The position numbers and the translations under genes were made by a program. Under the pieces are notes generated by a model. The model worked only from the letters and a program-made list of their open reading frames with translations. It did no database searches and had not been told where the DNA came from. Shown in pieces: positions 31,926 to 43,900 of a stretch of 64,000 bases of DNA; the stretch's first letter is position 1, and each line of letters opens with the position of its first letter. Origin of the DNA: Kitagawia praeruptora (Eukaryota > Streptophyta > Magnoliopsida > Apiales > Apiaceae); contig CM075346.1 of the NCBI GenBank assembly GCA_037693485.1, positions 131,347,001-131,411,000 on the forward strand, read 5' to 3'.

Positions 31926-32352
31926 CTGAAGTACTGTGTGCAAGGGGAACCTTATTATCCACGGGGTGCCGGTTGCTAAGAAAATTCATCTTTTTGCTAT
32001 CTTGCTAAATCAACACCACATGTCAATACTGAAAATTCTTAATCATAGAGTTGGGACTAATTCTGATGTTTATAATTAGCAGCTCTCGTATTTGTGCTAC
32101 AGAAGTTCAAATCAGCATAAAAGCGGAAGCCTCGTATTTTTACTCGTTTAAGGATAGATTAATCATTTTAATTCTTTGGAAATAAAATGATAACTATTGA
32201 GGAGGAAAAAATAGGCTAGGACTCTACCGTTTTTTGCACAGATAAATTGAAAAAATCAGCCATTTTCCCAGCAAAGGACGTTTCCCACCCCATCTCATTT
32301 TCTGTGCCACATTCATTAATCAATGGGGACACGTCTCTTTTCTCACCGTTTG

Positions 32353-33141
32353 TATATATCTATTCCCTTAACCCTTTGTATTTTATCTTTTCTCCACATC
32401 CTCTTTTGGGCAAGCAAGGGTTGCAAAGAAGTTTCCGACGAGAGCTAAGACATTCGAACTCCCGTTTCTACATTCTTCACCCAGGTATGTCTGTGACCTT
32501 GGAATTAGTACTGTAAATCATAGTAGCCATACATATCTTGTGTTCTATGCCTCATATGTCCGTATATGCATATTAATGTTTGTCTTTGAATCGACACTTG
32601 TTTTGATACCATCCATTTCGGTTTACCCAAGTTTCATATGTTTGGTCCTTGATCCATGCTATACTTTTCAATTGTTGACCCTGTTTTGGATAGATCTGAC
32701 TGGTTGAACTTTTATAAAGAATTGTATGTGTAAATCTTCTTGCTCATAGTGCATGTATCAAAGGGATTTCGGGCGATTTGTATTCCGGTTGCCCCCTCTA
32801 ATCACTTTTCTAGATGCTCATGGCATGCTCGATGTTTGTTCTCATTGACTTGTGTTGTCTTAGACTTGTCCTGTTAAGCTAATACTTGGGGATTATTGAT
32901 AGGGGTGTGACCATAGTGCCTTAGAAAGATTCCCGTGGTTCCTATTTTATTCTGGTAACCCCAGCATCATCATATTAGGTTGCCGTGTCGATGACTATTT
33001 TCACACTCTAGCTCTCTTTTGGCTTGGCCATTTTTGCATATTCTGGGTGTCCCGTTGGTTGGACGTTAGAAACATTGCCCCAACTCTAAGTCATCCCACT
33101 TCAATCCCCTTTGTTAACATGCTTCCTATTTGTGGTTGCAG
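32353..33141 (+). promoter_or_regulatory. TATA box, 5' UTR exon and leader intron of the Tat-D antisense gene
   Basis: TATATAT at 32353-32359 is followed by a pyrimidine-rich stretch where transcription could begin. A non-coding exon would end at CACCCAG with the donor GTATGT at 32485. The acceptor TTGTGGTTGCAG ends at 33141, directly before the ATG at 33142. A leader intron of about 650 bp is common in plant genes. This rests on signals only. Confidence 0.5.
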
Positions 33142-35748
33142 ATGTCTCTTTCATCGGCATCGAGGGAGTCTTCCCAGTCATTAGGATATTTATCACCCGT
33201 GTCTGGGGAACCGTCTGATTCGGGGTCAACTCATCTGAATAATCTTTTGCTTTCCCAGCCCCTGCTTGAATCTAAACCATCAATTAGCTCCAGGACACGT
33301 TCCCAGGTAGAAGTAATAGATCCCTTGTCTGCTGAGATTGTCAGCCGGTATCCTAGCCTTTCCCTGGAGGCCGGTTCATCGAATTCGGATGGTGGAGAGG
33401 CAGAAAGGATTGATGTTAGTTCCAACACTGATGAAGGGGATAAAACTATAAATGATCTCTGGCTGGGTGGTGAACAACCATTCTTCAGCAATGATGATGT
33501 GATGGGAAGGAATGATAATGCTGAGATGCCATTGGTGGCAGAGGTTGAGCGAAAGCCCCATGTTCCTGCAGGTTCTGTTCCCTCCTGTGAGGATACAGAT
33601 TCGTCCATGAATGCTGACAGACTTGCGAGGTTGAAGGAATCATGCAATCCAGGATGCGACCTGGTGGTACCTAGCGTTGGTGAGAGGTGCCACAGGTTCG
33701 ACAACTTTGAACCTGACCAAGCTATACCTAATGCAGTACTGTCTGCATCCTTTTTCAAGCTGGGATTCTCTATGCCGATGCATCCGTTTTTTGTTGACAT
33801 GTTGAACTTCTATGAGATAGCTCCTATGCAACTGTCACCTAATTCCTTCAGGGTGGCGGCATGTATGTATATCCTTTACGATCAAACCTTTTCTGTCCCT
33901 ATTACCCCTAGGGAATTGGGGTACTTTTATCAACTAAAGGGTGTAGGAAGGAAGATAGGTATTTTTTACCTCACCTCCTGGAATGACAGACAAGGGAGAT
34001 GTATTAAGGGAAATAAGCGGGGAATGTATGACTGGATGGAAATGTTTTTGTATTGTTATGATTGTGAAGAGATGAGAAAAGAGTGGAATCTGACTCCGGG
34101 TAAGCATCCGGTACCCTCGTTCATTACTGGTAACCTTTATTTGGTTAATTTTCTACATAGCTCTTACCTCCTTTTTACAATCTATTATCTCATTTAGGGA
34201 TCCCATCGCAAACTTTGCTCGAGGGGGCTGAGGCAAAGAGAGCCGAAAAGATTATGAGGTTGGCTGCTAGTTTAGGAGATGGCGAGAGTTTGTTAACTCC
34301 GGAAACCTTAGTGAGGTTGGGATTTGCGAGACTCCTGACTCCCTCTCCCCCTGCCCAGGGGAGGGAGGCTGAGGAAGGATTGGAAAGAGAACCTAGACCT
34401 CAGGGTACTGACAGGAAGCGTGGAAAGAGAGATGGGGCTTCCACTAACTTCTCTCCCGGTACCCCAGGCTACCGCTCCCTACACCTTTTCCTTACATTCT
34501 CACTAAACATGTCATGCTCCTTTGTTCATAGATACTCGTTATTAGTGGCGTCTCTATTGCTTTTCTCATGTATATGCTTCGAAACTGTGTAGTACTTGTT
34601 GCATTTCTCTTACTCATGTTATCATATGCATCCAGAAATCGGGCTCCGGTAACCCTACTGGTAACCTGATATTTCCTCATATAGTTACGTGTTACGGTTA
34701 CTAACATCTCCAATGTTCCATCATTTCAGGTATGTCAGGATCTGTGCCATCCTTCATCAAACCATCTGATAAATATGAAGATTTATTTCCTGAAGACGAT
34801 TTGCTCATGATGGAAACCCCTATTGCCGCTACTCCGATTTCCAGGGTCCCAGCTCCTGCACCCATCAAGGTTGAGCTTTCAGCTACTGAAAAACGCAGAT
34901 TATCTCAAGCTTCCGGGAGTTTCAAGACTACCCCAGAAACTCGATCTTCGAAGAGAGTTAGGATATCTCAGCAAGATGCGCCTGTAGGTGAAGTGGAGCA
35001 GTTCTATCAGATGTCTGGAGGTCAGATTCCCATGGAGACGATTGCTGGGTGGGTTAAACAGAAAACCTCTGATGCTGCAAGATCCATGCTATTTTCAGCG
35101 GGCGAGAGCTTCTTTCATCAACTTAGGCTTTCCAATCAAATGGCCCTGGCTACCCGTGGCGATATGAGGCTCCGAGAGGAAATCAAGCAATTGAAGTTAG
35201 ATATGCAAGCCGTGAAAGGTGAGAAGAAGAAGCTGTCTGAGGCTGGTAAGAGGTTGAAGGGAGAGTTATCTGTGTTAGCCAAGGAAAAGGATAAGTTGGG
35301 CAAGTTGGTTGCCACTCAGGAAGAAGAGAAGGAAGAAAGGATGGTAGTCCATGCCTCCGAGATTAAAGAACTGAAGTTACAGGTGGATTCCCTGCAAGCA
35401 TCGGTCAGAAGGCTCAAAGAGGCCCTTCCAGAAAGGTATAACTTGGGTTTCGCTAAGGGGGCCACCGATTACATGAGGTCTACTTGGCAAGTGATGCCTG
35501 ACCTGAATTGGGCGCTTCTAGGTGAGGATGCCGTAAAGCAGGTGGAGAACTTCAAAGCAGAGGCTGCCAAGGCGATACCCAAGTCACCGATACCTCTGAA
35601 GGATACTACCGAAAATGTCCAAGATACCAAGGTGGAAGCTCCCGCAAGTGCGGTCGAGGTTACTCCAGGTAATGCCATTAAAAAGGTTGACCCTGTCGAG
35701 GATTCCCCTAGTTCTGAGGCTACCAAAGACCTTTCCTCTCCTCAGTGA
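33142..35748 (+). CDS. Tat-D antisense gene, three exons, 745 aa, PF04195-like with coiled coil
   Basis: The exons are 33142-34099, 34198-34458 and 34730-35748. Both introns have GT-AG ends (98 and 271 bp, both phase 1) and the joined sequence is 746 codons with no internal stop. Exon 1 has a Ser-rich N-terminus and then a region with LGFSMPMHPFFVDMLNFYEI and PNSFRVAACMYILYD, which resembles the plant domain PF04195 (called putative gypsy-type transposon protein). Exon 2 is short and charged. Exon 3 carries a long Lys/Glu-rich coiled coil and the YNLGFAKGATDY motif. It lies opposite to gag-pol, in the position of extra ORFs known from other Tat elements. Its biochemical function is unknown to me. 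Maintenance of splice sites and frames argues that it is a functional gene. Confidence 0.8.
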
Positions 35749-36509
35749 CTTTCTCTTCAGCCATTTCAAACTTTATTCTCGTTTGTTTGTGAACTTTTGG
35801 TTTTAACTTAGGGGGTGGGCTCCTATAACGCTCCACAGATGTAAGGATTTGGTTCTTTAACTCTGTTCGTCGTATGGCCTCGGGTCTGGTACTTTTGAAT
35901 TTGCTTTCGTAATGCACGTTTATCTCATTATCTGGTTTTTTATGTAGTAGGTATGATTGTCGCATCATTTCTGATTATGCAACGAGAACCAACTTGGACT
36001 TAATAATCCTTACTCATCGAACCCCCATAGTACTCATTCTCTAGGGTACCAATATGCTAAGTAAGAAAGGTACTACGATAACTTAAAATAGTGCATAACT
36101 AAACACCACCATCAAATTCTATCCGGTAAAATGACTCTCCTCACTAATTCTAAAACAGGTTTGTACAAGTGCTCAGAGGATATATGTCATATATATGTTG
36201 ATTAAATAGATATTAGATCATGAATCAAGATAAGAACGGTAGAATGGTATCGCAGTGTAAAAGAGTACAAGAGTAAATATGGCAACACATACCTGGAAAG
36301 GTGGCCATAAAACTGATAGACTACTTGTACCTTTATCTGCTTGGTTGTCACTGTGGGTGTGGGGGTACCGTCCGGTATCCCTATAGCATTTGGAAGCCCG
36401 AAGGCAGGAACCTGACTCCGGGAGCCCCGTGGCCGGTAGCTCCTATCCGGTAGCCTGGGTACCGGGGCTCAGCCTGGAAACCTTTGTTCCGGGAGTCCCA
36501 GCCTTTTAA
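35749..36509. other. Tat-D non-coding region between antisense gene and tandem array
   Basis: This would contain the antisense 3' UTR. Around 36355-36480 there is a GC-rich block with GGGGGTACCGTCCGGTATCC, GGCCGGTAGC and GGGTACCGGGG words that echo the LTR block at 31610-31690. No ORF is credible here. Confidence 0.6.
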
Positions 36510-37560
36510 TAAATCATGTGTGGTGATGCCATGTAGGCCAATCCTGCAAAGATGTCTTGCAATAAAGGGATCCAAGTGGGTAGACCAGGGTACCACACAA
36601 GCCCAAATGATGAAGGGAACCATGTATGCCGAACATGGTTCCATACATGCCTTGATAACCAAGTAAGCCATGTGAACCACTCAAGGTTCCATACATGTCT
36701 GGTATTGAAGGGATCCAAGTGTGCCAATCAGGGTACCACACAAGCCGAAATGATGAAGGGAACCATGTATGCCGAACAGGGTTCCATACATGCCCTGATA
36801 ACCAAGTAAGCCATGTGAACCACTCAAGGTTCTGTACATGTCTGGTAATGAAGGGATCCAAGTGTGCCAAGGGTACCACACAAGCCGAAATGATGAAGGG
36901 AACCATGTATGCCGAACAGGGTTCCATACATGCCCTGATAACCAAGTAAGCCATGTGAACCACTCAAGGTTCTGTACATGTTTGGTAATGAAGGGATCCA
37001 AGTGTGCCAATCAGGTTACCACACAAGCCCAAAATGATGAAGGGAACCATGTATGCCGAACAGGGTTCCATACATGCCCTGATAACCAAGTAAGCCATGT
37101 GAACCACTCAAGGTTCTGTACATGTCTGGTAATGAAGGGATCCAAGTGTGCCAATCAGGGTACCACACAAGCCGAAATGATGAAGGGAACCATGTATGCC
37201 GAACAGGGTTCCATACATGCCCTGATAACCAAGTAAGCCATGTGAACCACTCAAGGTTCTGTACATGTCTGGTAATGAAGGGATCCAAGTGTGCCAATCA
37301 GGTTACCACACAAGCCCAAAATGATGAAGGGAACCATGTATGCCGAACAGGGTTCCATACATGCCCTGATAACCAAGTAAGCCATGTGAACCACTCAAGG
37401 TTCTGTACATGTCTGGTAATGAAGGGATCCAAGTGTGCCAATCAGGTTACCACACAAGCCCAAATGATGAAGGGAACCATGTATGCCGAACAGGGTTCCA
37501 TACATGCCTTGATAACCAAGTAATCCATGTGAACCACTCAAGGTTCTGTACATGTCTGGA
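36510..37560. repeat. tandem array, ~143-bp unit, 7 copies, in Tat-D 3' region
   Basis: The word AAGGGATCCAAGTG begins units at 36565, 36708, 36851, 36991, 37135, 37278 and 37422, with periods of 143, 143, 140, 144, 143 and 144 bp. Each unit contains the inverted pair CATGTATG/CATACATG, able to form a hairpin, and paired GGTACC or GGTTACC words. Because 143 is not a multiple of three, the open frames across the array on both strands change frame at each repeat and do not indicate a protein. Arrays of this kind in the 3' non-coding part of Tat elements are known sources of satellite DNA. Confidence 0.95.
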
Positions 37561-37927
37561 AATGGCAAAATTTTGAAATTCTGATAATTTCAACCTGTTA
37601 AGCTGAGAGGTGTATCCACTACTACCCCCCTAGTTCTGGATGGTAGCCTAGCTGCCATGTAGAACTATGCTTGTAGGTCTTACATATCTTTCTGAAAATA
37701 TTTATAAGTGGTAAATGTAAAAGAAAACAATCAACTTCTACTGAAAATCAAAGAGTACGAATACATCAAATTTCATCCAGACGGGGTGTGCATCCACTAC
37801 CCCCCGGGCATCTATTGAAAATCATGAAATCCTAAGAACTGAAAGGGAAATGGTGCAACCACAACTAGTAGGTTGCCTTTATTCATCCTAAGCCTGAAAG
37901 GGGCCTACGTTTGCTCTGAAAAGAGTC
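37561..37927 (-). other. Tat-D post-pol region with two polypurine-like copies
   Basis: GTATCCACTACTACCCCCC (about 37612-37630) and GTGCATCCACTACCCCCC (about 37788-37805) are similar to each other and to the tract next to the 3' LTR. They may be internal initiation sites for plus-strand DNA or remnants of duplication. There is no gene. Confidence 0.6.
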
Positions 37928-40900
37928 TTACTGATAGTACTTTTTTAGGTGCTCGGCATTCCAAGCACGGGGAATAGTGTTCCCATCCATGTCTTCAAGG
38001 TGGTAAGTGCCTTCCCAAAAGATAGACTTTATTTTGTAAGGCCCTTCCCAGTTTGCTCCAAAGGCTCCGTGCCCGGGAACCCGCATATTGGGCATCATTC
38101 TTCTCAGTACTAGGTCGCCAACCTTGAGGGGTCGAGGGCGTACCTTATTGTTATAGTATTTGCGGGTCCTCTGTTGGTAAGCCGCAAGTTTCAGCTGGGC
38201 GGTAGCCCGGTTTTCCTCTACCATGTCTAGGGCCAGCCTCTGATGTATTTCATTTGATTCTTGACTGAAATTGTCCCTCCGGTAGGACCCTGTCCCGACT
38301 TCCACTGGGACCATAGCTTCACAGCCATAGGTTAGAACAAAGGGAGACTCTCCGGTTGTGGACCTGGGAGTGGTGTTGTAAGACCACAAGACCATTGGAA
38401 GCTCCTCTTGCCAATTTCCCTTTTTATCTTCCAACTTGGCTTTTAGAGTGTGCTTGATGATTTTATTCACAGCTTCCGTCTGCCCATTGCTTTGGGGATG
38501 GCAAACGGCTGAAAAATCTTTCTTTATTTCCAAGTCCTCACATAGACTTCTCATTTCTCTACTATCAAATTGCTTGCCATTGTCTGAGATAAGCTTGTAC
38601 GGTACCCCGTATCTACATATAATGGCTCGCTTAACAAATTCCTTCAGCTTACCGGCAGTGATGGTGGCTAGGGGTTCTGCCTCTGCCCACTTGGTAAAGT
38701 AGTCAACGGCTACCACGGCATATTTCACACCACCTCTGCCTTTGGGAAGCTCCCCAATCAGGTCAATCCCCCATATTGCAAAGGGCCAGGGGCTTCCAAT
38801 GGGTCTTAGTTCCACAGCTGGGTTGCTATTGAAGTTAGCAAACCTTTGGCATTGATCACAAGCTTTAGCAAAGTCATAAGCATCAGTTTTCATGGTAGGC
38901 CAGTAATAGCCCTGTCGGAGAATTTTGTGGGCCAGGGAGGTACCTCCCGAGTGGTTGCCACAAATGCCTTCATGAATTTCCCTTAGGATGTATTCACATT
39001 CATTTCCAGATATGCACTTAAGTAGAGGTTGATTAAATCCCCTCTTGTATAGGATGCCATCATAGATCACATAACGGGCAGCCTTATATTTGAGTTTCCG
39101 AGCTTCATCTTTGTCTTCCGGAAGTGTCCCCTTGGTGATATACTCACGTATTGGGGTTGTCCATTGGCTTTCCATTGAAGAATCTATTTCCATAGTCTCC
39201 TCTCGATGGATACTTGGTTGGAGTTGCACTTCAAGGGGTATCACTCCTAACAGGACAGCTTCTTTTTGGGATCCCAACTTGGCAAGGGCATCGGCATTGG
39301 CATTTTCCACCCTTGGAATTTGATTTAGATTTAGCAATTTGAACCTACTGATAAGTTCTTGGGCATACCTCATGTAGAGTTCAGTGCGGGGGCCTCGACT
39401 CTGGAAGCTTCCTTTAATTTGCCATACAATCAGCATGGAGTCACTAAACACATTTATGTATTCTACCTTCATTTCCAGAGCCAGTTTCAAACCAGCAATC
39501 AGGGCCTCATACTCTGCATCATTGTTGGTAGCCCTGAAACCAAAGTGTATGGCACTCTGAATTCGGTGCCCCTCTGGGCTTACCAACTCTATTCCTGCAC
39601 CTCCCCCATTATTATTTACTGCACCATCAACATACAGGTTCCACCATAATTGGGGGCTTTCGGCATCCCCTTCGGTAACTGGGGCTACCGGGGTACAATC
39701 TTCTCTGGTAACCTCAAAATCAGGAGGAAACTCCAGTAAGAAATCGGCCAGTGCTTGGCCTTTGATAGCAGTTCGGGGCTTGTAATCTATTTCAAACTGT
39801 CCTAGCTCAACAGCCCATTTCATCATTCTACCGGAGGCTTCCGGCTTGTGCATCACTTGCCTTAGCGGGAAGGATGTTCTAACTTCAATTTTATGGGCTT
39901 GAAAGTAAGGCCTTAGCTTCCTGGAAGCCAATATTAGAGCATATGCTAGCTTTTCCATGCTGGGATACCGGGTTTCCGCATCAAGCAGCCTTTTGCTCAC
40001 ATAGTATACCGGGTATTGTACTTGTTCTTCCTCCCGGATCAACACAGCACTTATAGAGTATTCAGAAACAGCTAAATATAAAATGAGTACCTCACCTTCC
40101 AAGGGTTTGGAGAGCAAGGGTGGGCTTCCCAGCTGTTCTTTTAGTTTCTTGAAGGCTTCCTCACATTCCGGGGTCCATTCAAAGTTTTGACCCTTCTTGA
40201 TAGCCTTGAAAAACTCCTTGCATTTGTCAGAAGACCGAGATACGAATCTATTTAGGGCTGCTACCCTTCCGGTAAGCCCTTGGACTTCTTTTACATTCCT
40301 TGGGGACCTCAGTTCCAGCAATGCTTTGATTTTGGCAGGGTTTGCCTCAATCCCTCTGTGGTTCACAATGAATCCTAGAAATTTTCCAGACTCCACCCCA
40401 AAAACACACTTTTGGGGGTTCAGTTTCATCCGGTACTTCCTTAGGATATCAAACATCTCAGATAGGTGCAACACATGGTCGGCTGCCACCTTTGATTTGA
40501 CCAACATATCGTCAACATAGACTTCCATAGTCTTACCAATCTGTTCTTTAAACATCATGTTTACCAGCCTCTGATAGGTAGCCCCGGCATTCAATAGCCC
40601 AAACGGCATCCCCACATAACAGTACAGTCCCCTATCAGTTATGAAGCTGGTATGCTCCTGGTCCGGTTCAAACATTGGTATCTGGTTATATCCGGAGTAG
40701 GCGTCCATGAAACTTAGCAAAGCATGGCCTGCCGTGGCATCCACCAGTTGATCAATTCTGGGTAGCGGGAAGCTATCCTTAGGGCATGCCTTATTTAGAT
40801 CAGTAAAGTCAACACATGTCCTCCATTTCCCATTAGGCTTCTGGACCAGTACTGGGTTTGCTAGCCATGTTGGGTAGAAGGATTCTTTGATCAAACCAGC

Positions 40901-43900
40901 CTTCAATAACCGGTCTACCTCTTCCTGGAGGGCGGTAGCCCTTTCACCACTGACAGGCCTTCTCTTCTGCCGGATACCCCTTCTCTCAGGGTCGATGTTC
41001 AAGCGGTGGCACATGACTTTCGGGTCAATCCCCACCATGTCAGAATGACACCATGCAAACACATCAAGGTTGCTTTTAAGGAAAGCAATCAACCTTTCTC
41101 TTGTATTTTTATCTACCTGTTGCCCGATTTTCAAGATTTTACTAGGATCTTCAGCATCCACTAGTATAGGGATAGTATCCTCGGCAGCCCCTGCCTTTTC
41201 CAGGGTACCGGGCATCCTGGGATCAATGTCAATCTCAACCGGGAGTCCTCTCTCCGCTCCCTGGTTCTCATTCTCTAGCATTGCTCCGTCTAGATCATCA
41301 TCTGAGGCACTTTTTACTATGCCTTCCAGTGAAATGTTATGAATTTCATCATTTTTTTCGGCAGCTTCCAACAACAAGCTTTGTGGTGGTACTACCCCCC
41401 GAAAATTAGGAACCTCTTCAGTAGGTTCATCTGGCAATTCCACTATCATGATGGCATTACACGATGCTCTTTCAAACTTCTGTGGCTCAAGCCCATGGCT
41501 TCTCATTAAGGCTTCTCCATCAGCCTTTTCTTCAATTTGAATAGGTTTGTCTGCCTTCTCGGCAGCCTGCACAGCTCTGTTATAGCATTCCCTTGACTCA
41601 TGTTTACATCCTTTCACACACCCAATGCCATTTGGTGTAGGAAACTTCATTGAAAAGTGGTATATTGAGGTTACCACCCTCATATCTTTCAATACTGGTC
41701 TACCGAGAATTGCATTGTGGGATATGTCTTCATTTACCACCATGAATTCTGCCATTTGGGTGGCCTTGCAGGGATCCACACCTAATGTCAAGGGTAATTT
41801 GACCCTGCCCATGATTTGGACTGGGTTACCGGTAAACCCATATAGCTCATTATTGGTAGGCAGTAACTCTTTGTCCAAAAGTCCCAATTTCTGGAATGTG
41901 GTATATGCCAAGATATTTACTGAGCTTCCATTATCAACCAGCACTCTGTGCACATTCATTCCACCAATACTCACGGTTACCACCAAAGCATCATTATGAG
42001 GGTGGTGAACCCACTTGGCATCCTCCTCGGTAAAGGAAATATCAGCGGTTTCCCCTTTAAACAGCTTAGGGGGCCTTTCTGCAAGGTGGAACACATTAGT
42101 TAGGGGTTTGTCCCTGGCTTCCCGGGCATACCTATCTCTGGCATTCCGACTGGAACCCCCCAAATAAGGGCCGCCAAAGATGGTATGGATGCTATTAGCT
42201 CGGGTAGTCCTTTCTTGGTTTCCAGGAGCCTTGTCCTTGTTATCTCTACCTTCTTTATATTTCTTAGCCTCTTGGGCTACAAATTCAGTCAGGTATCCAC
42301 CTCTAATCAACTCTTCAATTTGATCTTTCAAGTGCCTGCAATCAGCAGTCTCGTGTCCATTCACTTCGTGGAATGCACAGTACTTTCCTTGATCTTTCAC
42401 TCCTGGGGGCCCTGCCCGGTAGGGCCTCCGGAATAGCCCATTCTTCTCATTCACTTCGAGAATATGACTGATTGGGACAGTCAAAGGAGTATACTCTGAG
42501 TATTTCTGAAAATTCGCCTTTGGAGTGAGTCTGTCCTTGGCAGAAACTCTATCCTTAGTTGCATTAACAGCAATAGGGGCAGTCTTGTCATCATACCGGG
42601 GGGCTCCTAAGCCGGCAGTACCACTCCCGGAAGCCCTCTTGTTCGAATCCCTTTTAGGGCTGTAAGAACGATTTCTTTTGTTCCTGCTCCAACCTCGGGA
42701 ACTGGTGTCTTTGGACAATTTTGCCATGGATTCTTCAATCACTTTGTGGCGTTCTGCTTGTTGGTAAAATTCCGCCAGGGTTCCGGGCTCCTCAGTTTGC
42801 AATTCCTTCCAAAACTCGGTTCCAGGCCTTACCCCGGCTATCAGGAAGTTCTTCAGAGTTTCATCAGAGGCCTTCTTCACTTTTGGCACTTGCTCATTAA
42901 ATCTTTTGAAATACTGTCTTAAAGACTCGTGAGTTTCTTGCTTGATATTAGCCAGAGTATTCACCGGTGGGGCATAGGCCACGGTAGCCCTGAATTGAGA
43001 GATAAACTGATCTCCCATCCTCCTCCAGGATTTGATAGACCCTTCGGCTAGCCTTTTGAACCATTGGTGGGCATTTCCAGTCAGTGTAGATGCCAATAGC
43101 CTACACCTTGCTAAGTCCTCCACCTGGTAGACATCCATTTCCGTATTAAAACGGCTCAAGTATTCAACTGGATCAGAGTTTCCATTGAATTTCAAGTCAG
43201 TATTCATCTTAAAGAACCTTGGCAAGGCTGCCTTTTTCACTTTCACAGAAAAGGGGGAACCGGCAGTGATACCGGACTTAAACTTTTTCTCCTCCTTGAT
43301 CTTTTCCAAGGCTTTTTTCCAGTCAGACATCCTGAACTGTCCATTTTCACCATCTGAAAGCGTATCACTTTCAGAATCATCATCTTCATTGGCTGTCTTG
43401 CTTCTTCTAGGGACTGAACTTTGATGGGAGCCGGAATCTTGATCGGTACCCCCACCGGTAGGGACTCCGGTAGAGCGGGATCTCCTGTTTCTATGCCAAG
43501 AAGAGTGACTGCTTTGCCTATAATTCCTTCTGCCATCAGATCTGGATCTCCTGGAAATGCTTTTTGGGGGTACCGTTTGGGACCTCTCTCGGCGTTCTCG
43601 GGAACCCTGAGTTGTGGAACCTCCATTGCCATCTCTCTGATCTTTGCTTCCAGTGTGAATCAGTTTGTGACGAAGGTCTTTGTTAGTCAGTTTTTTGCCA
43701 ACTCGATCAAAAACACTTAGACTCCTGGTGGGTGAACCTTCGGCACCCTGAGTTTCCGGGACATCAGATTGGTCACCCTCATATTCTTCTTCCACAGGCT
43801 CTTCTGCGTCTTCTTCAGATGGGACATGATCAGTGTTGTCCTCAATATTGTCCTCAGACTCGAAATTCAGCCTTGTCGGAGTCACATTCTTCTTTTTTGA

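Noticed and set aside
32247..32516. 89-codon plus ORF upstream of the Tat-D antisense gene
   Set aside because: It crosses the predicted TATA box and leader splice donor and has no recognisable domain.
33231..33800. 189-codon minus ORF within Tat-D
   Set aside because: It is the reverse complement of exon 1 of the antisense gene; no matching domain.
36484..37523. Several 60-149 codon ORFs on both strands across the 143-bp array
   Set aside because: They follow from repeats without stops; the period is not a multiple of three, the frame changes at each unit and no domain is seen.
36510..37560. CRISPR-like repeat array
   Set aside because: Units are contiguous, 143 bp long and without distinct spacers, in a plant retrotransposon.
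43243..43632. 129-codon minus ORF overlapping Tat-D gag
   Set aside because: It is an alternative frame in the low-complexity basic region of gag without independent support.
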